Positions 45,126 through 55,659 are shown, counted from the first letter of the stretch. The stretch is DNA of 64,000 nt from Alkalibacterium subtropicum (GCF_900112455.1 NZ_FOLT01000004.1:62001-126000); one strand, 5' to 3'. Notes: generated from the sequence alone by a model not told the origin. Made by a program: numbers and translations.

Positions 45126-45281
45126 TCATCCTCTATCAATGGGAAATTTTAAACTAATATTTTTTGGCACTAAGCTTAGAACAATTGGCGATTTGCCTTC
45201 TGGTTCAAAATAGTAAGTGAAATCTTTTTGACTACTGTCAGTGAATTGTACCCCTTTCACGTGCTTATTTAATTGCAGACC
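45126..45281 (-). pseudogene. 51-codon coding remnant
   Basis: An open frame without start codon reads ...VKGVQFTDSSQKDFTYYF then EPEGKSPIVLSLVPKNISLKF, which looks like a beta-strand C-terminal domain of a real protein. It ends in TGA at 45126, just upstream of the AraC-type gene and downstream of a serine hydrolase. It may be the tail of an older hydrolase gene displaced by the present one. Confidence 0.3.
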
Positions 45282-45305
45282 TCACTATAGTCTTGAATAG
45301 TTTTA

Positions 45306-46328
45306 TCACTCAGCTGCCAGCACAGTGCGCATGGCTAATCTGACACCAGTACTGGGCGAGGCGATTTGCGAGACATCACCGACAATAAACAGATCCTTCT
45401 CCAGACAATAGAAGGCAAAAGCACCTGTCGAACCCGAGTGACCAACCAATGTGTATTTTTTCCCAAACGGGTATGATGCAGTGATTTTCATATATCCCCC
45501 CATATAGTGAATAGGGTAGAAAGACATCTGAAGCGGATTGCTCTGTGCCTGCTTGGAGAAGAAAGTTTTATCAAAAAGTTCTCCCTTCCAAAAAGCCTTG
45601 ATAAAAATCATTAGTTCCCGTGCCGTTGTGACTCCCCCGCCACTCGCATAACAGCTGCGAATAAACAAAGGCCTATATAAACGCTGATCCTTATAGTACG
45701 TATGTGGGATGAAGTCACTTTCCGTGTTAGCAAGATAGGTGTGTTTGAGGTTCAATGGAGAAAATATGTATTTTTCATAAGCCTCCTGCAGCGTAGAAGC
45801 ATTTGCTGCCTCAATGATTTTACCCAGCAAGTCAAAGTTAACATCTGAATAGTAAGCTTTTCTTTTCGTTCCCGGTATAAATCGGGCTTTCATATGTTTA
45901 ATCCATTCAAGTTCCTCTTCAAATGAATAGGAGAAATCCCGATCTTTCACTTTTGAAAAAACAGGTTTCGTCCCTGTCAGATAAAAATCAGGCAAACCAC
46001 TTGTCTGTGATAGTAAATGCTCTATAGTAAGCTCAAAGGTATACTCTTTACCCTTAAAAACATGAAGTCCGGAAATCTCTTCTTTAGACAAATAATTAGA
46101 TAATTCATCTTTTAAATTTAATTTACCCTCCTGAACCAAGGCATAAATACAGGTAGTTGTTAAAAGCTTTGTTGTACTAGCCATAAGCATCGGAGTATCA
46201 ATATCTCGCTTATACTCTCTAGTAAAGTTGAAATCCCCAGATGCATTACCAATCATCAGTACGCTCTCAAAAATTTTATTAGAGGACGTCAATTTCTTGA
46301 AATTTTTTTCGATTTTGGTAGTGTCCAC
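45306..46328 (-). CDS. Serine hydrolase, beta-lactamase family (class C / EstB-like)
   Basis: A 340-residue protein without signal peptide. The catalytic S-x-x-K is STTK (S51-K54) in MLMASTTKLLTT, the second motif is Y-S-D in YYSDVNFDLLGKI, and HSGSTGAFAFY near the end replaces the K-T-G box. These enzymes act as esterases, D-amino-acid peptidases or beta-lactam hydrolases. It starts at GTG (46328) after AAAGGAT. A paralogue of the same layout lies at 47789-48880, with a sugar-dehydrogenase lipoprotein between them. Confidence 0.87.
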   Translation of the reverse strand: MDTTKIEKNFKKLTSSNKIFESVLMIGNASGDFNFTREYKRDIDTPMLMASTTKLLTTTCIYALVQEGKLNLKDELSNYLSKEEISGLHVFKGKEYTFELTIEHLLSQTSGLPDFYLTGTKPVFSKVKDRDFSYSFEEELEWIKHMKARFIPGTKRKAYYSDVNFDLLGKIIEAANASTLQEAYEKYIFSPLNLKHTYLANTESDFIPHTYYKDQRLYRPLFIRSCYASGGGVTTARELMIFIKAFWKGELFDKTFFSKQAQSNPLQMSFYPIHYMGGYMKITASYPFGKKYTLVGHSGSTGAFAFYCLEKDLFIVGDVSQIASPSTGVRLAMRTVLAAE

Positions 46329-46535
46329 AGTGCTATCATCCTTTCGTACCTTATTAATAATGCTGCACTACAAGATTCTATGTTAATGCCCCGTAAGAGG
46401 AAGCTCTCCCATACAAAGATTTGAGAGAGCTTAAACCACTTAATAAGTTTTTCGAAATTTTTCACACCTGGATTAATATCAGACTTTCTCGCTTTATTTT
46501 TGCCGCCTGCTTTGTCGACCACCCTTTAACTTCAT

Positions 46536-47723
46536 TTAATCCGGAATGGAGAGCCGATACAGCTGGTCGTCATTTCCTTCCGGATCGCCGCGACCGTCTG
46601 TATTATTACTGATGAAAAAAAGCAACTCATCTGCTATCTCAACATCACGAATGCGACCAAAACCTGAGATCACTTCTCGCTGTTCTTCGGTCTCAAGATC
46701 AAATGCATACACAGCTGATCCCCTTAGTCCTGCGACATATAGTTTCCCGTCATAGTAATCCATTCCAGAAGGGGCCCAGGTCTCTTCATCTCCAGAAGTA
46801 AATAGCGGTGTTCTCATCCCTTCTTCTTCCTCATTGCCTTCAATGATCGGCCAGCCGTAGTTTTCACCCGCTTCTATCTGATTGATCTCATCATTTGCAT
46901 CGCTGCCGTGTTCGCTTGCGTACATCGTCCCGTCAGACGCCCAGGTCAGCCCTTGAGGATTTCGGTGACCATAACTGTAAACATAAGAATCTTGATACGG
47001 GTTGTCCTCCGGTATCGATCCATCAAGGTTCATTCTCAAGATTTTGCCCGCCAGCGAATCCAGATCCTGTGCCAGTTCGGGTACAGAAGCGTCACCGGTC
47101 GTTGCGTAGAGCAAACCGTCAGGTCCGATTTTAAGTCGGCCTCCATGATGTACTCGCCCACTTGGTATCTCATCAAGCAATACACTCTTTTCTGTCCACA
47201 CCTCTTCGTTCAACTCTAAGGTAATGACCCGGTTCAACGGCCCGTTACTGTCTTCGTAAGTGTAATATGCATAGGCTAAGTTATTTTCTGAAAAGTCGGG
47301 ATCCAGTACGAATCCCAGTAACCCTGCTTCTGGAACTAAGGAAAGGTCCTGTTCCAGCTCCACTTCCTGCCTTGTCGCTTCTCCATTTTCTATTCGTATG
47401 ATGGTTCCGGTTCTCTCTGTCAAGAAGAAGGTCTCTTCCTCTTTTTCGATCGTCCAGGGTATCTCGAGATTTTCTGCGACGACCTCTGGTTCTTCGATTA
47501 TTTCTTCTTGTTCTTCTTGTTCTTCTTGTTCTGCCTGTTCTTCCTGATGCTCTTCTTCCTCATTTCTCTGTTGTTCTTGCCCTTCTTCCCGCTCTTGCTG
47601 ACCATCATCATTTCCCTGTTCACTTGAAGTGATCTCCTGACCGTTACTTTCAGTTGTTTCATCTGTATCCGCACAGCCAGAAACCATTATCCCTGAAAGC
47701 AGGCATAAGAGGATTAGTTTCAT
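46536..47723 (-). CDS. PQQ-dependent aldose sugar dehydrogenase-like lipoprotein
   Basis: A 395-residue lipoprotein. The signal ends in lipobox VSGC (C17). Residues 20-80 are almost pure Glu and Gln with few others (a Gln-Glu-Glu repeat), a flexible linker. The rest is a six-bladed propeller of the sugar/sorbosone dehydrogenase family: PWTIEKEEETFFLTERTG, HHGGRLKIGPDGLLYATTGDAS, NPQGLTWASDGTMYASEHG, GENYGWPIIEG. The H-H-G-G-R and active-site histidine are in place. It would oxidise sugars at the cell surface if PQQ is available; many Gram-positive relatives probably use no PQQ. GGTGGAG precedes the ATG. Confidence 0.88.
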   Translation of the reverse strand: MKLILLCLLSGIMVSGCADTDETTESNGQEITSSEQGNDDGQQEREEGQEQQRNEEEEHQEEQAEQEEQEEQEEIIEEPEVVAENLEIPWTIEKEEETFFLTERTGTIIRIENGEATRQEVELEQDLSLVPEAGLLGFVLDPDFSENNLAYAYYTYEDSNGPLNRVITLELNEEVWTEKSVLLDEIPSGRVHHGGRLKIGPDGLLYATTGDASVPELAQDLDSLAGKILRMNLDGSIPEDNPYQDSYVYSYGHRNPQGLTWASDGTMYASEHGSDANDEINQIEAGENYGWPIIEGNEEEEGMRTPLFTSGDEETWAPSGMDYYDGKLYVAGLRGSAVYAFDLETEEQREVISGFGRIRDVEIADELLFFISNNTDGRGDPEGNDDQLYRLSIPD

Positions 47724-47788
47724 TATTCTCCACCTCTTCCTTCATTACCATAACAGTGAGTTTTCTTTAAGTGGCGGTTCAAAACGAG

Positions 47789-48880
47789 TTAAGTCTGTCC
47801 AATCGATCGGGTATACTTTGACAGCGGTCTCAAAACACTTCGCAGCATGTATTGAACACCTTTTTTTTCATAAGAAAAGTCATTAAAGTTTCCAATGATG
47901 TAAGACTCTGTTTCGGGGTGATAAAACATAAATGCCCCTGTGGCACCTGCAGCTCCCCAGGAATTTAAGGCTGCGGGCATCAATAAAGGTACGGTTTTTA
48001 TCTTCCAGATGCCATAGCCATAGTCAATACCTAAACCGAATTTTGCAGTAGTATTCTTCATATCTTCAAGAGTATCTTTTGTCACTAGTTGATAGTTCAC
48101 TAATGCTTTCATGAATTTTAACAGATCTTCGTTAGTAGCCACCACTCCACCACCTGAATAATCCAGACGGCCATATCCTTCCCTATCATTTAATCTGGTT
48201 TCTTTGATAAAAAAATCAGCTGTCGGATACTGGGATATTTCCGCTGGTGCAGAATAGTGCAACATGTATGAGTGTCTCATATCAAGCGGTTCAAAAATAT
48301 ATTTAGTTAAGGCCGCATGAAAGGGTTCACCTGTAATCCTTTCAATGATCAAACCCAGCAAATGGTAATTTGTATCTGTGTATTTAAAACCTTTCCCGGG
48401 AGGAAAATGGGGTTTCGCATTCTTCTTGACCCACATCACGGATTTTTCTGGAGATAAATTCAGACTCTGATCCTTGACCAGCTTATCCAGAAGGATCCTG
48501 AAATCATCAGCTAGCCCTGATGTTTGATTTAAAAGATGTCTGATTTTAATTTCTTCCGTATAGTCCTTTCCTTTGTACAGATGCAGCCCCTTTATCAGTT
48601 CCGATTGCAGGTGTTTAGACATAGCATCATCAAAAGACAACTCCCCCTTTTCAACCAATAGACCAATAATAGTTGAAGTAAACAGTTTGCCTACACTAGC
48701 CATATAGTGTGGCTGCTGTGGATCGGCAGGTACATTACCCGTGGCTCCTTCTGCAATATTTATGTGGATCCCTGCCTTTTCTGAATGAACCAGTAAATAA
48801 GCATTCTTAAGTTTTTTGTCTTTTTGTACTTTCCTTCTAAATGATCGGTCTATCGATGTGGTTAAATCATCCTTATTCAT
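47789..48880 (-). CDS. Serine hydrolase, beta-lactamase family (paralogue)
   Basis: A 363-residue protein related to the one at 45306-46328. The catalytic S-x-x-K is SVGK (S62-K65), the Tyr motif is YTDTNYHLLGLIIERITG, and LDYSGGGVVATNEDLLKFMKAL and WGAAGATGAFMFYHPET follow in the same order. It is cytosolic by sequence. The pair probably arose by an old duplication, since they share only short motifs and the layout. GAAAGGAG precedes the ATG at 48880. Not in an obvious operon: about 65 nt separate it from the lipoprotein gene downstream. Confidence 0.87.
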   Translation of the reverse strand: MNKDDLTTSIDRSFRRKVQKDKKLKNAYLLVHSEKAGIHINIAEGATGNVPADPQQPHYMASVGKLFTSTIIGLLVEKGELSFDDAMSKHLQSELIKGLHLYKGKDYTEEIKIRHLLNQTSGLADDFRILLDKLVKDQSLNLSPEKSVMWVKKNAKPHFPPGKGFKYTDTNYHLLGLIIERITGEPFHAALTKYIFEPLDMRHSYMLHYSAPAEISQYPTADFFIKETRLNDREGYGRLDYSGGGVVATNEDLLKFMKALVNYQLVTKDTLEDMKNTTAKFGLGIDYGYGIWKIKTVPLLMPAALNSWGAAGATGAFMFYHPETESYIIGNFNDFSYEKKGVQYMLRSVLRPLSKYTRSIGQT

Positions 48881-49065
48881 ATATCACGCGCTCCTTTCTG
48901 TTAAAGAGTAAACGTCGTCTTTCCTGATTTAAGTCGTTAATTATTTAAGTCTGATTCTTAACATATTTAAATACTGCACTTCTTAACTGAAGCTGAAAAA
49001 TGTTACAAATAACAAAAGCATTCGACTTGTGCCTGGCTATTCAAAACTTCAAAAATGTAAGCCAT

Positions 49066-49100
49066 AAAAAAATGAATAACTCCAGACAATCTTACTCATT
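49066..49100 (-). terminator. Intrinsic terminator of the N-ATPase operon
   Basis: Nine-base arms (49071-49079 with 49092-49100, one G-T pair) followed on the minus strand by TTTTTTTAT. It lies about 60 nt past the gamma-subunit stop. Confidence 0.8.
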
Positions 49101-49160
49101 GGTGTCCTTACACCTTTAACGTATAACATGATAGGAATCTGCGCTCTTTTATAGCTGTAC

Positions 49161-50018
49161 TTATTCTCTTAGTGCTTTAAATCCTGAGATGATATCATTT
49201 AATTCTTCCGTAATGCTGGTTTGTCTTTGTCGTCTGTATAAGTCGTTCAATTCCTTTAATTGATTTTCTATATTTTTTTCTGCAGATTGCATCGATGCCA
49301 GCCGGCTTGCATTTTCCGATGCCAAGGAGAAGCAAAAGGCACGGTATAATGTGATGAAAAAATATTCTCTTATGAGATCCGAAATGATTGCCTGCTTTTC
49401 CGCGAAATAAGCAGGGACGACCTTTGATTCCCATTGCACTTGATTCTTTGACAACTCCACTAAATCGATCGGAAAAAGTAATTCTGTATTTTCCTCAAAC
49501 ATGGAAGTGCTATCCGGCTTGTTATAATACAGCACAATTTTTTTTACAGCCATTTCATCTCGCAGTTCATCGATTTGAACGAGTAATTTGTTTACCATGG
49601 AATAAATGGTGTCTGTTGATTGTGGCTGCATAAAAGTCTTGTAAATAGTCACATCATTTTTCAATCTCTGAAATATCTGCTGCCCAATGACGATCACTAT
49701 ATCACCCGAATCTTGGGATACATGCTCCAGGGCAAACAAACTAATTCTCTCATTGACCCTGCCAGCAAGGCCATGGTCTGATCCGAATACAACGTGAAGG
49801 ATATTGCCCTTTTCAACTTCTTCAGATGGCACGATTTCTTCTTCCGATAAAACAATAAATAGAGACATATCCAAGATGTGCCGATATTCCATGGAGGCTT
49901 GGGCAGCGTGTTGAAACTGATTGATGTTGACCGATGCATGTACTTTCATCGTATTTACAATGGCTCTGAGACTTTCTGCGGAATCTATGCTCTTCTTTAA
50001 CCCCTGTAACCCCTGCAT
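49161..50018 (-). CDS. atpG: N-ATPase gamma subunit
   Basis: A 285-residue central-stalk protein. The N-terminal and C-terminal helices (LKKSIDSAESLRAIVNTMKVHASVNINQFQHAAQ and NASRLASMQSAEKNIENQLKELNDLYRRQRQTSITEELNDIISGFKAL) form the coiled coil that turns inside the alpha-beta ring, and the middle is the Rossmann-like domain with VFGSDHGLAGRVN. This matches F-type gamma but is divergent, as in N-ATPases. Its ATG shares a base with the atpA stop (TAATG). It is last in the operon, before a terminator. Confidence 0.9.
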   Translation of the reverse strand: MQGLQGLKKSIDSAESLRAIVNTMKVHASVNINQFQHAAQASMEYRHILDMSLFIVLSEEEIVPSEEVEKGNILHVVFGSDHGLAGRVNERISLFALEHVSQDSGDIVIVIGQQIFQRLKNDVTIYKTFMQPQSTDTIYSMVNKLLVQIDELRDEMAVKKIVLYYNKPDSTSMFEENTELLFPIDLVELSKNQVQWESKVVPAYFAEKQAIISDLIREYFFITLYRAFCFSLASENASRLASMQSAEKNIENQLKELNDLYRRQRQTSITEELNDIISGFKALRE

Positions 50019-51529
50019 TAGATATCCATCTCCCTTTTAAGCAGCTCGTTTATTTTCTCTATAAACGTATTTTTCACATCATCTTTCAGTTTTTCATCGC
50101 TTAATAAATGTCTGCGAAATTCATCGTCTTCTCTCACAGCTTTTCTTATATGTTCTTCTGCCTCAACAATTCTGTCCAGCGCCACCTCGTCAAGCACCCC
50201 CATGGTGACAGCCATCAATACACCTATTTGTTCTGTCACTTCGATTGGAGCATGCTGCGGCTGATTTAAAATCTGGCGTATTCTCCATCCCCGTTCAAGC
50301 GTTCTTCTGGTCGAATCATCCAATCTTGTCCCAAAACTCGCAAACGATTCTAACTCTTCGAACTGAGAATAGGTGAGTTTTAACGCACTGGTGATATTCC
50401 GGTATGACGGAAGCTGGGTTTTGGCACCGATCCTGGATACAGATAACCCTATCTGGACTGCCGGGAGGTTACCTTTCTGGTAGAGCCTGGGTGAAAGATA
50501 TATTTGCCCATCCGTAATCGAAATAAGATTTGTGGGGATATATGCAGATAAATTTTCTGCCTGGGTCTCAATAATTGGCAGCGACGTAATACTGCCTCCC
50601 CCCAATTCGTTTTTTAAGTGGGTAGACCGCTCGAGAAGTTTAGAGTGGATATAAAAAATATCTCCTGGATAGGCTTCTCGTCCGGGTGGCCGTTCCAGCA
50701 AAAGAGACAGTTCCCTGTAGCCCCTTGCATGACTAGTTAAATCGTCATAAACAATGAGTACATCTCTGCCTTTTTCCATAAAATATTCTGCTAAGGATAT
50801 AGCCGCATATGGGGCTATATATTGAACGCCCGCAGGATCTTCGGATCCCGCGACCATAACGATCGTATTTTTTATCGCATCCTTTGCTTTCAGCGTTTTG
50901 ATAATTTTTGACACAGATGTGATCTGTTGTCCGATCGTACAGTATATACACACCACATCAGTGTCTTTTTGATTAATGATCGTATCGATTGCAATCGTAG
51001 TCTTTCCGGTCTGTCTGTCACCAATGATCAGTTCTCTTTGACCTTTGCCTATAGGCACAAGGGAATCGATGACTTTCAAACCTGTTTGTAACGGCTCCAG
51101 TACAGGCGCTCTTTTCACGATCGATGGCGCTTTTCTTTCCAATGGAAGAAATTTTTCCGGGGTCACAGAACCCTGGTCATCCAGTATTTTCCCCAAAGGG
51201 CTAATGATTCTTCCTAAAAACTCTTCTGAAACCGGTATGTCAGCCACTTTATGTGTCCGTTTCACTTTTTGACCTGCTTTAATGTCATCATACCCTCCAA
51301 GGAGTATCACACCTATATCATTATAATCCAGATTCGATGCCAACCCCATCGTCCCATTCGGAAAGGCTATCAGTTCTTCATTTTTTACATTAGTCAGCCC
51401 TTTAACCCGAGCGATCCCACTGTCGATCGAAACTATCGTCCCGCTCTCCTCTATATTGACCTGCTCAAGATTCTTTGCTAAGGCTTTTTCTACGGATTCT
51501 TCCAAAGCATTGAACTGATTTTCTAACAT
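50018..51529 (-). CDS. atpA: N-ATPase alpha subunit
   Basis: A 503-residue protein. The start is placed at the ATG at 51529, which has AAGGAG eight bases upstream; a GTG three codons earlier also opens the frame. Domains in order are an N-terminal beta barrel, the nucleotide-binding core with GDRQTGKT (about residues 167-174) and LLLERPPGREAYPGDIFY, and a helical C-terminal domain (about 380-503). The arginine finger segment SVSRIGAKTQ is present. It forms the non-catalytic sites of the hexamer with beta and lies after atpF with a 12-nt gap. Confidence 0.95.
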   Translation of the reverse strand: MLENQFNALEESVEKALAKNLEQVNIEESGTIVSIDSGIARVKGLTNVKNEELIAFPNGTMGLASNLDYNDIGVILLGGYDDIKAGQKVKRTHKVADIPVSEEFLGRIISPLGKILDDQGSVTPEKFLPLERKAPSIVKRAPVLEPLQTGLKVIDSLVPIGKGQRELIIGDRQTGKTTIAIDTIINQKDTDVVCIYCTIGQQITSVSKIIKTLKAKDAIKNTIVMVAGSEDPAGVQYIAPYAAISLAEYFMEKGRDVLIVYDDLTSHARGYRELSLLLERPPGREAYPGDIFYIHSKLLERSTHLKNELGGGSITSLPIIETQAENLSAYIPTNLISITDGQIYLSPRLYQKGNLPAVQIGLSVSRIGAKTQLPSYRNITSALKLTYSQFEELESFASFGTRLDDSTRRTLERGWRIRQILNQPQHAPIEVTEQIGVLMAVTMGVLDEVALDRIVEAEEHIRKAVREDDEFRRHLLSDEKLKDDVKNTFIEKINELLKREMDI

Positions 51530-51541
51530 TGGAAGCACTCC

Positions 51542-52294
51542 TTATCCGTTACTGTCAAGACTCTTAATGATTTCTTTTTCTATCTCAGTTAAGTAGTTCC
51601 TGATATTAGTATGAACAGTATAGGTTTCTAAAAATAATTCATAGCCTAAGATCAATTCGGGATCTGTTTCATAATGTATTTCTTCCAGGCTTCTCAACTG
51701 TCCCTTTAAAGCTTCCTCGATCGATGTCTTTTCGTGCTGCGACAGGTCTCGATAGGAACGCACTTGCACGTGCTGTTCTTTTTTTAAATCCTCCAGATCA
51801 GGTATGTTTTGCTTTACATTCCTTAAATTAAGAATAAACGTATTAAAGACTTCGCTTTCAAGTTCCTTGTAAGAAATCATATTTAAAATATGAGCCGCTA
51901 TTTTAACAGCACTTTCTCCTAAGTTTTGTCTCAGGCGGCGTTTAAAATTATCCTTCTCGTCTTCGATTTCTTTTAAATAAGCATGCCGCTTACTTTCAGC
52001 TTCCATTATATAATCGTTTAACAGACGTTCTCTTTTTTGCTGTGCTTGTGTTCTAGCATCGTCTAAAATATCGACTCTCTCTTTTTGTATATTTTCTATC
52101 TTTTTTTCATACCTGTCCATCAGCTTTTGTGCTTCCCGCATTTTCCTATCCGCTTCAATCTGCGCTTTTTGGATTCGCTCCTGTCTTTGTTCCATCACCT
52201 TCAAAACTGGTTTGTAAAGTAACCTCTGTAGAATAAAAAGAATGATAAAAAAATTGATAATCTGCGCAATGATTTCGAACCAGCTTATCGTCAT
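51542..52294 (-). CDS. atpF: N-ATPase b subunit, elongated (delta function probably included)
   Basis: A 250-residue protein. One membrane helix (IIAQIINFFIILFILQRLLY) is followed by a long charged coiled coil (about residues 35-150, including RQERIQKAQIEADRKMREAQKL) and then about 100 further residues (from NLGESAVKIAAHILN) that ordinary 160-residue b subunits lack. N-ATPase operons have no delta gene, and the extra C-terminal part of b is thought to bind the top of the alpha ring in its place. Here too no delta gene is found. It sits 4 nt after the c subunit gene. Confidence 0.92.
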   Translation of the reverse strand: MTISWFEIIAQIINFFIILFILQRLLYKPVLKVMEQRQERIQKAQIEADRKMREAQKLMDRYEKKIENIQKERVDILDDARTQAQQKRERLLNDYIMEAESKRHAYLKEIEDEKDNFKRRLRQNLGESAVKIAAHILNMISYKELESEVFNTFILNLRNVKQNIPDLEDLKKEQHVQVRSYRDLSQHEKTSIEEALKGQLRSLEEIHYETDPELILGYELFLETYTVHTNIRNYLTEIEKEIIKSLDSNG

Positions 52295-52298
52295 AATA

Positions 52299-52565
52299 TC
52301 ATCCTACTACCATCGTCCAGAACGGATTCGCAAATAATAAGATCATAGAAATGACAAAGCAGTAAATCGCAGTCGATTCGATCATTGCAAGGCCTACAAA
52401 AAGAGTTCTTGAGATCGTGTTTGCTTCATCAGGTTGCTGGGCAATAGATTTCAAAGCCTGTGTCACAGCATGTCCTTCCCCGATAGCCGGCGCGATGGAG
52501 CCCACCGCTATCGTTAAGCCTGCCATGATAATTGAAACCATGCCTATCAAGCCAATATTATCCAT
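52299..52565 (-). CDS. atpE: N-ATPase c subunit (Na+-type rotor protein)
   Basis: An 88-residue hairpin of two membrane helices. The start is placed at the ATG at 52565, seven bases after the AGGAGG core; the frame also opens earlier but overlaps the a subunit gene. Helix 1 has A-P-A-I-G-E-G with an unusual carboxylate E30. Helix 2 has M-I-E-S-T-A-I-Y with E63, S64, T65 and Y68, the ligand set of Na+-binding c rings. The double carboxylate and the broken glycine pattern of helix 1 are typical of N-ATPases. Several copies of the protein form the ring that moves ions. Confidence 0.95.
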   Translation of the reverse strand: MDNIGLIGMVSIIMAGLTIAVGSIAPAIGEGHAVTQALKSIAQQPDEANTISRTLFVGLAMIESTAIYCFVISMILLFANPFWTMVVG

Positions 52566-52578
52566 CATTACTCCTCCT

Positions 52579-53259
52579 TCAATCTTCATCTCTTGTTTCT
52601 TTTTTAGTAGCTGATGCAATGTATACGATGGCAAGGATAGCGAATATATATGCTTGTATAACACCTGTCAGCAGACCGAGCGCCTGGATAACGACCGGAA
52701 AAAAAAGAGGGACAACACCTAATAAGATAGCCGCAATAATACTTGTACTCAATACGTTTCCATAAAGACGAACAGCCAGCGACAGTGTTCGTGATACTTC
52801 GCTTATGATATTAAATGGCAGCATGATAAACGTAGGCTTTATATATTGCTTTAAATATCCGGCAAAGCCTCTGTCATCGATGCCATATTTGGGTACGGCC
52901 ATAAACACACATAGCGCTAAAGCGACCGTAGTATTCAGCGACCCTGTGGGTGGGATAAAGCCCGGCACAATGGACAGCACATTGGACACAAGTATGAATA
53001 TAAATAGTGTGCCTATAAATGGAAGATACTTGCCTGGCTCCTGTTGACTGATTTGTCTGATCTGACTGTTGATGGTTTCGATCAATGCTTCCAAAATATT
53101 TTGTCCTTTGGAGATTTCGCCTTCTACTTTTAAATTTCTTGTGAACATATACGATATGCCGGCTAAAAGAATCATTATGATCCACGTAAATACCAATGTT
53201 GCAGTAATTCTTGCAAATCCCCACTCAACGTACACTATTTCACTTGGATCGATATTCAT
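52579..53259 (-). CDS. atpB: N-ATPase a subunit
   Basis: A 226-residue membrane protein with five to six helices, the stator that lets ions reach the c ring. The essential arginine is in ISEVSRTLSLAVRLYGNVLS (about residues 150-169), the same place as in other F-type a subunits, and GLLTGVIQAYIFAILAIVYIASA ends the channel helix. AGGGGGG lies seven bases before the ATG, which overlaps the atpR stop by 4 bases. The stop codon overlaps the c subunit ribosome binding site. Confidence 0.93.
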   Translation of the reverse strand: MNIDPSEIVYVEWGFARITATLVFTWIIMILLAGISYMFTRNLKVEGEISKGQNILEALIETINSQIRQISQQEPGKYLPFIGTLFIFILVSNVLSIVPGFIPPTGSLNTTVALALCVFMAVPKYGIDDRGFAGYLKQYIKPTFIMLPFNIISEVSRTLSLAVRLYGNVLSTSIIAAILLGVVPLFFPVVIQALGLLTGVIQAYIFAILAIVYIASATKKETRDED

Positions 53260-53534
53260 TCAGTGTCCCCCCTTTCCTCTTTTTCTATCGTTTTCTCTAC
53301 TTTAAAAATCATTATTAAACGCACGAATAGCATCCCCAACAAGGTATATATTATCCCCATGTATCCACTTTTCGATACGTAAAATAGTACACTCAGCAGG
53401 ACAGTCATCCGGAGTATAAGACTGACGGTCATAAGAAGGGCCGGTCGTTTCACTTCCGTTAACTTTTCAACCGTCCAATAAAGCCCACCAAAGAAAGTGA
53501 TGCCCAAAATTATACCAATGAAAAATTCAGTCAT
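53256..53534 (-). CDS. atpR: AtpR, N-ATPase-specific membrane protein
   Basis: A 92-residue protein with three helices: FFIGIILGITFFGGLYWTVEKL, ALLMTVSLILRMTVLLSVLFY and IIYTLLGMLFVRLIMIF. Arginines inside the second and third helices (LILRM, FVRLI) are hallmarks of AtpR. It occurs only in N-ATPase operons and is thought to be a Na+-related accessory or an assembly factor. It overlaps atpQ by 8 bases and atpB by 4 bases, so all three are coupled. Confidence 0.9.
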   Translation of the reverse strand: MTEFFIGIILGITFFGGLYWTVEKLTEVKRPALLMTVSLILRMTVLLSVLFYVSKSGYMGIIYTLLGMLFVRLIMIFKVEKTIEKEERGDTE

Positions 53535-53841
53535 TGTGATCCTTCCTACCCATCTCTGTTTTTTCTTTTATCCAACGCCATGCGTTAAGCGAACCTATAA
53601 TGACACCTAAGAATAAGAGCGTAATCGTCCACGAAAAACTATGAGTGAATCTTCTATCTAAATAGATGCCTAGGGCAGTGCCCAATAATGTTGGTATCGA
53701 AATGGACCATCCAACGATCCCAAAGAGGTTCAGCCCGAACATGATTTCACTACCTTCATCCTGGGCTTTCATTTTTTTGTCAGCATCACTTTTAACTGAT
53801 TTTAGAAGTTCTTCTTCAGTTGACTCTTTTTTCTTGTTCAA
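53527..53841 (-). CDS. atpQ: AtpQ, N-ATPase-specific AtpI-like protein
   Basis: A 104-residue protein with a charged N-terminus (about 30 residues) and two helices, GLNLFGIVGWSISIPTLLGTALGIYLDRRF and WTITLLFLGVIIGSLNAWRWI. It resembles the AtpI/AtpZ family that helps assemble c rings; N-ATPase operons always carry it. The start is a TTG (53841) with AGGGGG about seven bases upstream. It follows the epsilon gene by 12 nt. Confidence 0.88.
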   Translation of the reverse strand: MNKKKESTEEELLKSVKSDADKKMKAQDEGSEIMFGLNLFGIVGWSISIPTLLGTALGIYLDRRFTHSFSWTITLLFLGVIIGSLNAWRWIKEKTEMGRKDHND

Positions 53842-53853
53842 CAGTATCCCCCT

Positions 53854-55624
<1,771 letters not shown>

Positions 55625-55659
55625 TCATCCTCGATAGTGTACTCATTTTATCATATTTT

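Noticed and set aside
46289-46522. A 77-codon open frame between the serine hydrolase and the lipoprotein
   Set aside because: Overlaps the start of the hydrolase gene in another frame and shows no recognisable features.
47465-47580. A tract of repeated TTCTTCTTG-like units
   Set aside because: It encodes the Glu/Gln-rich linker of the lipoprotein, so it is a coding low-complexity run and not a separate repeat element.
49101-49114. Short hairpin GGTGT/ACACC after the gamma subunit gene
   Set aside because: No T-run follows; the stem just downstream (49066-49100) is the real terminator candidate.
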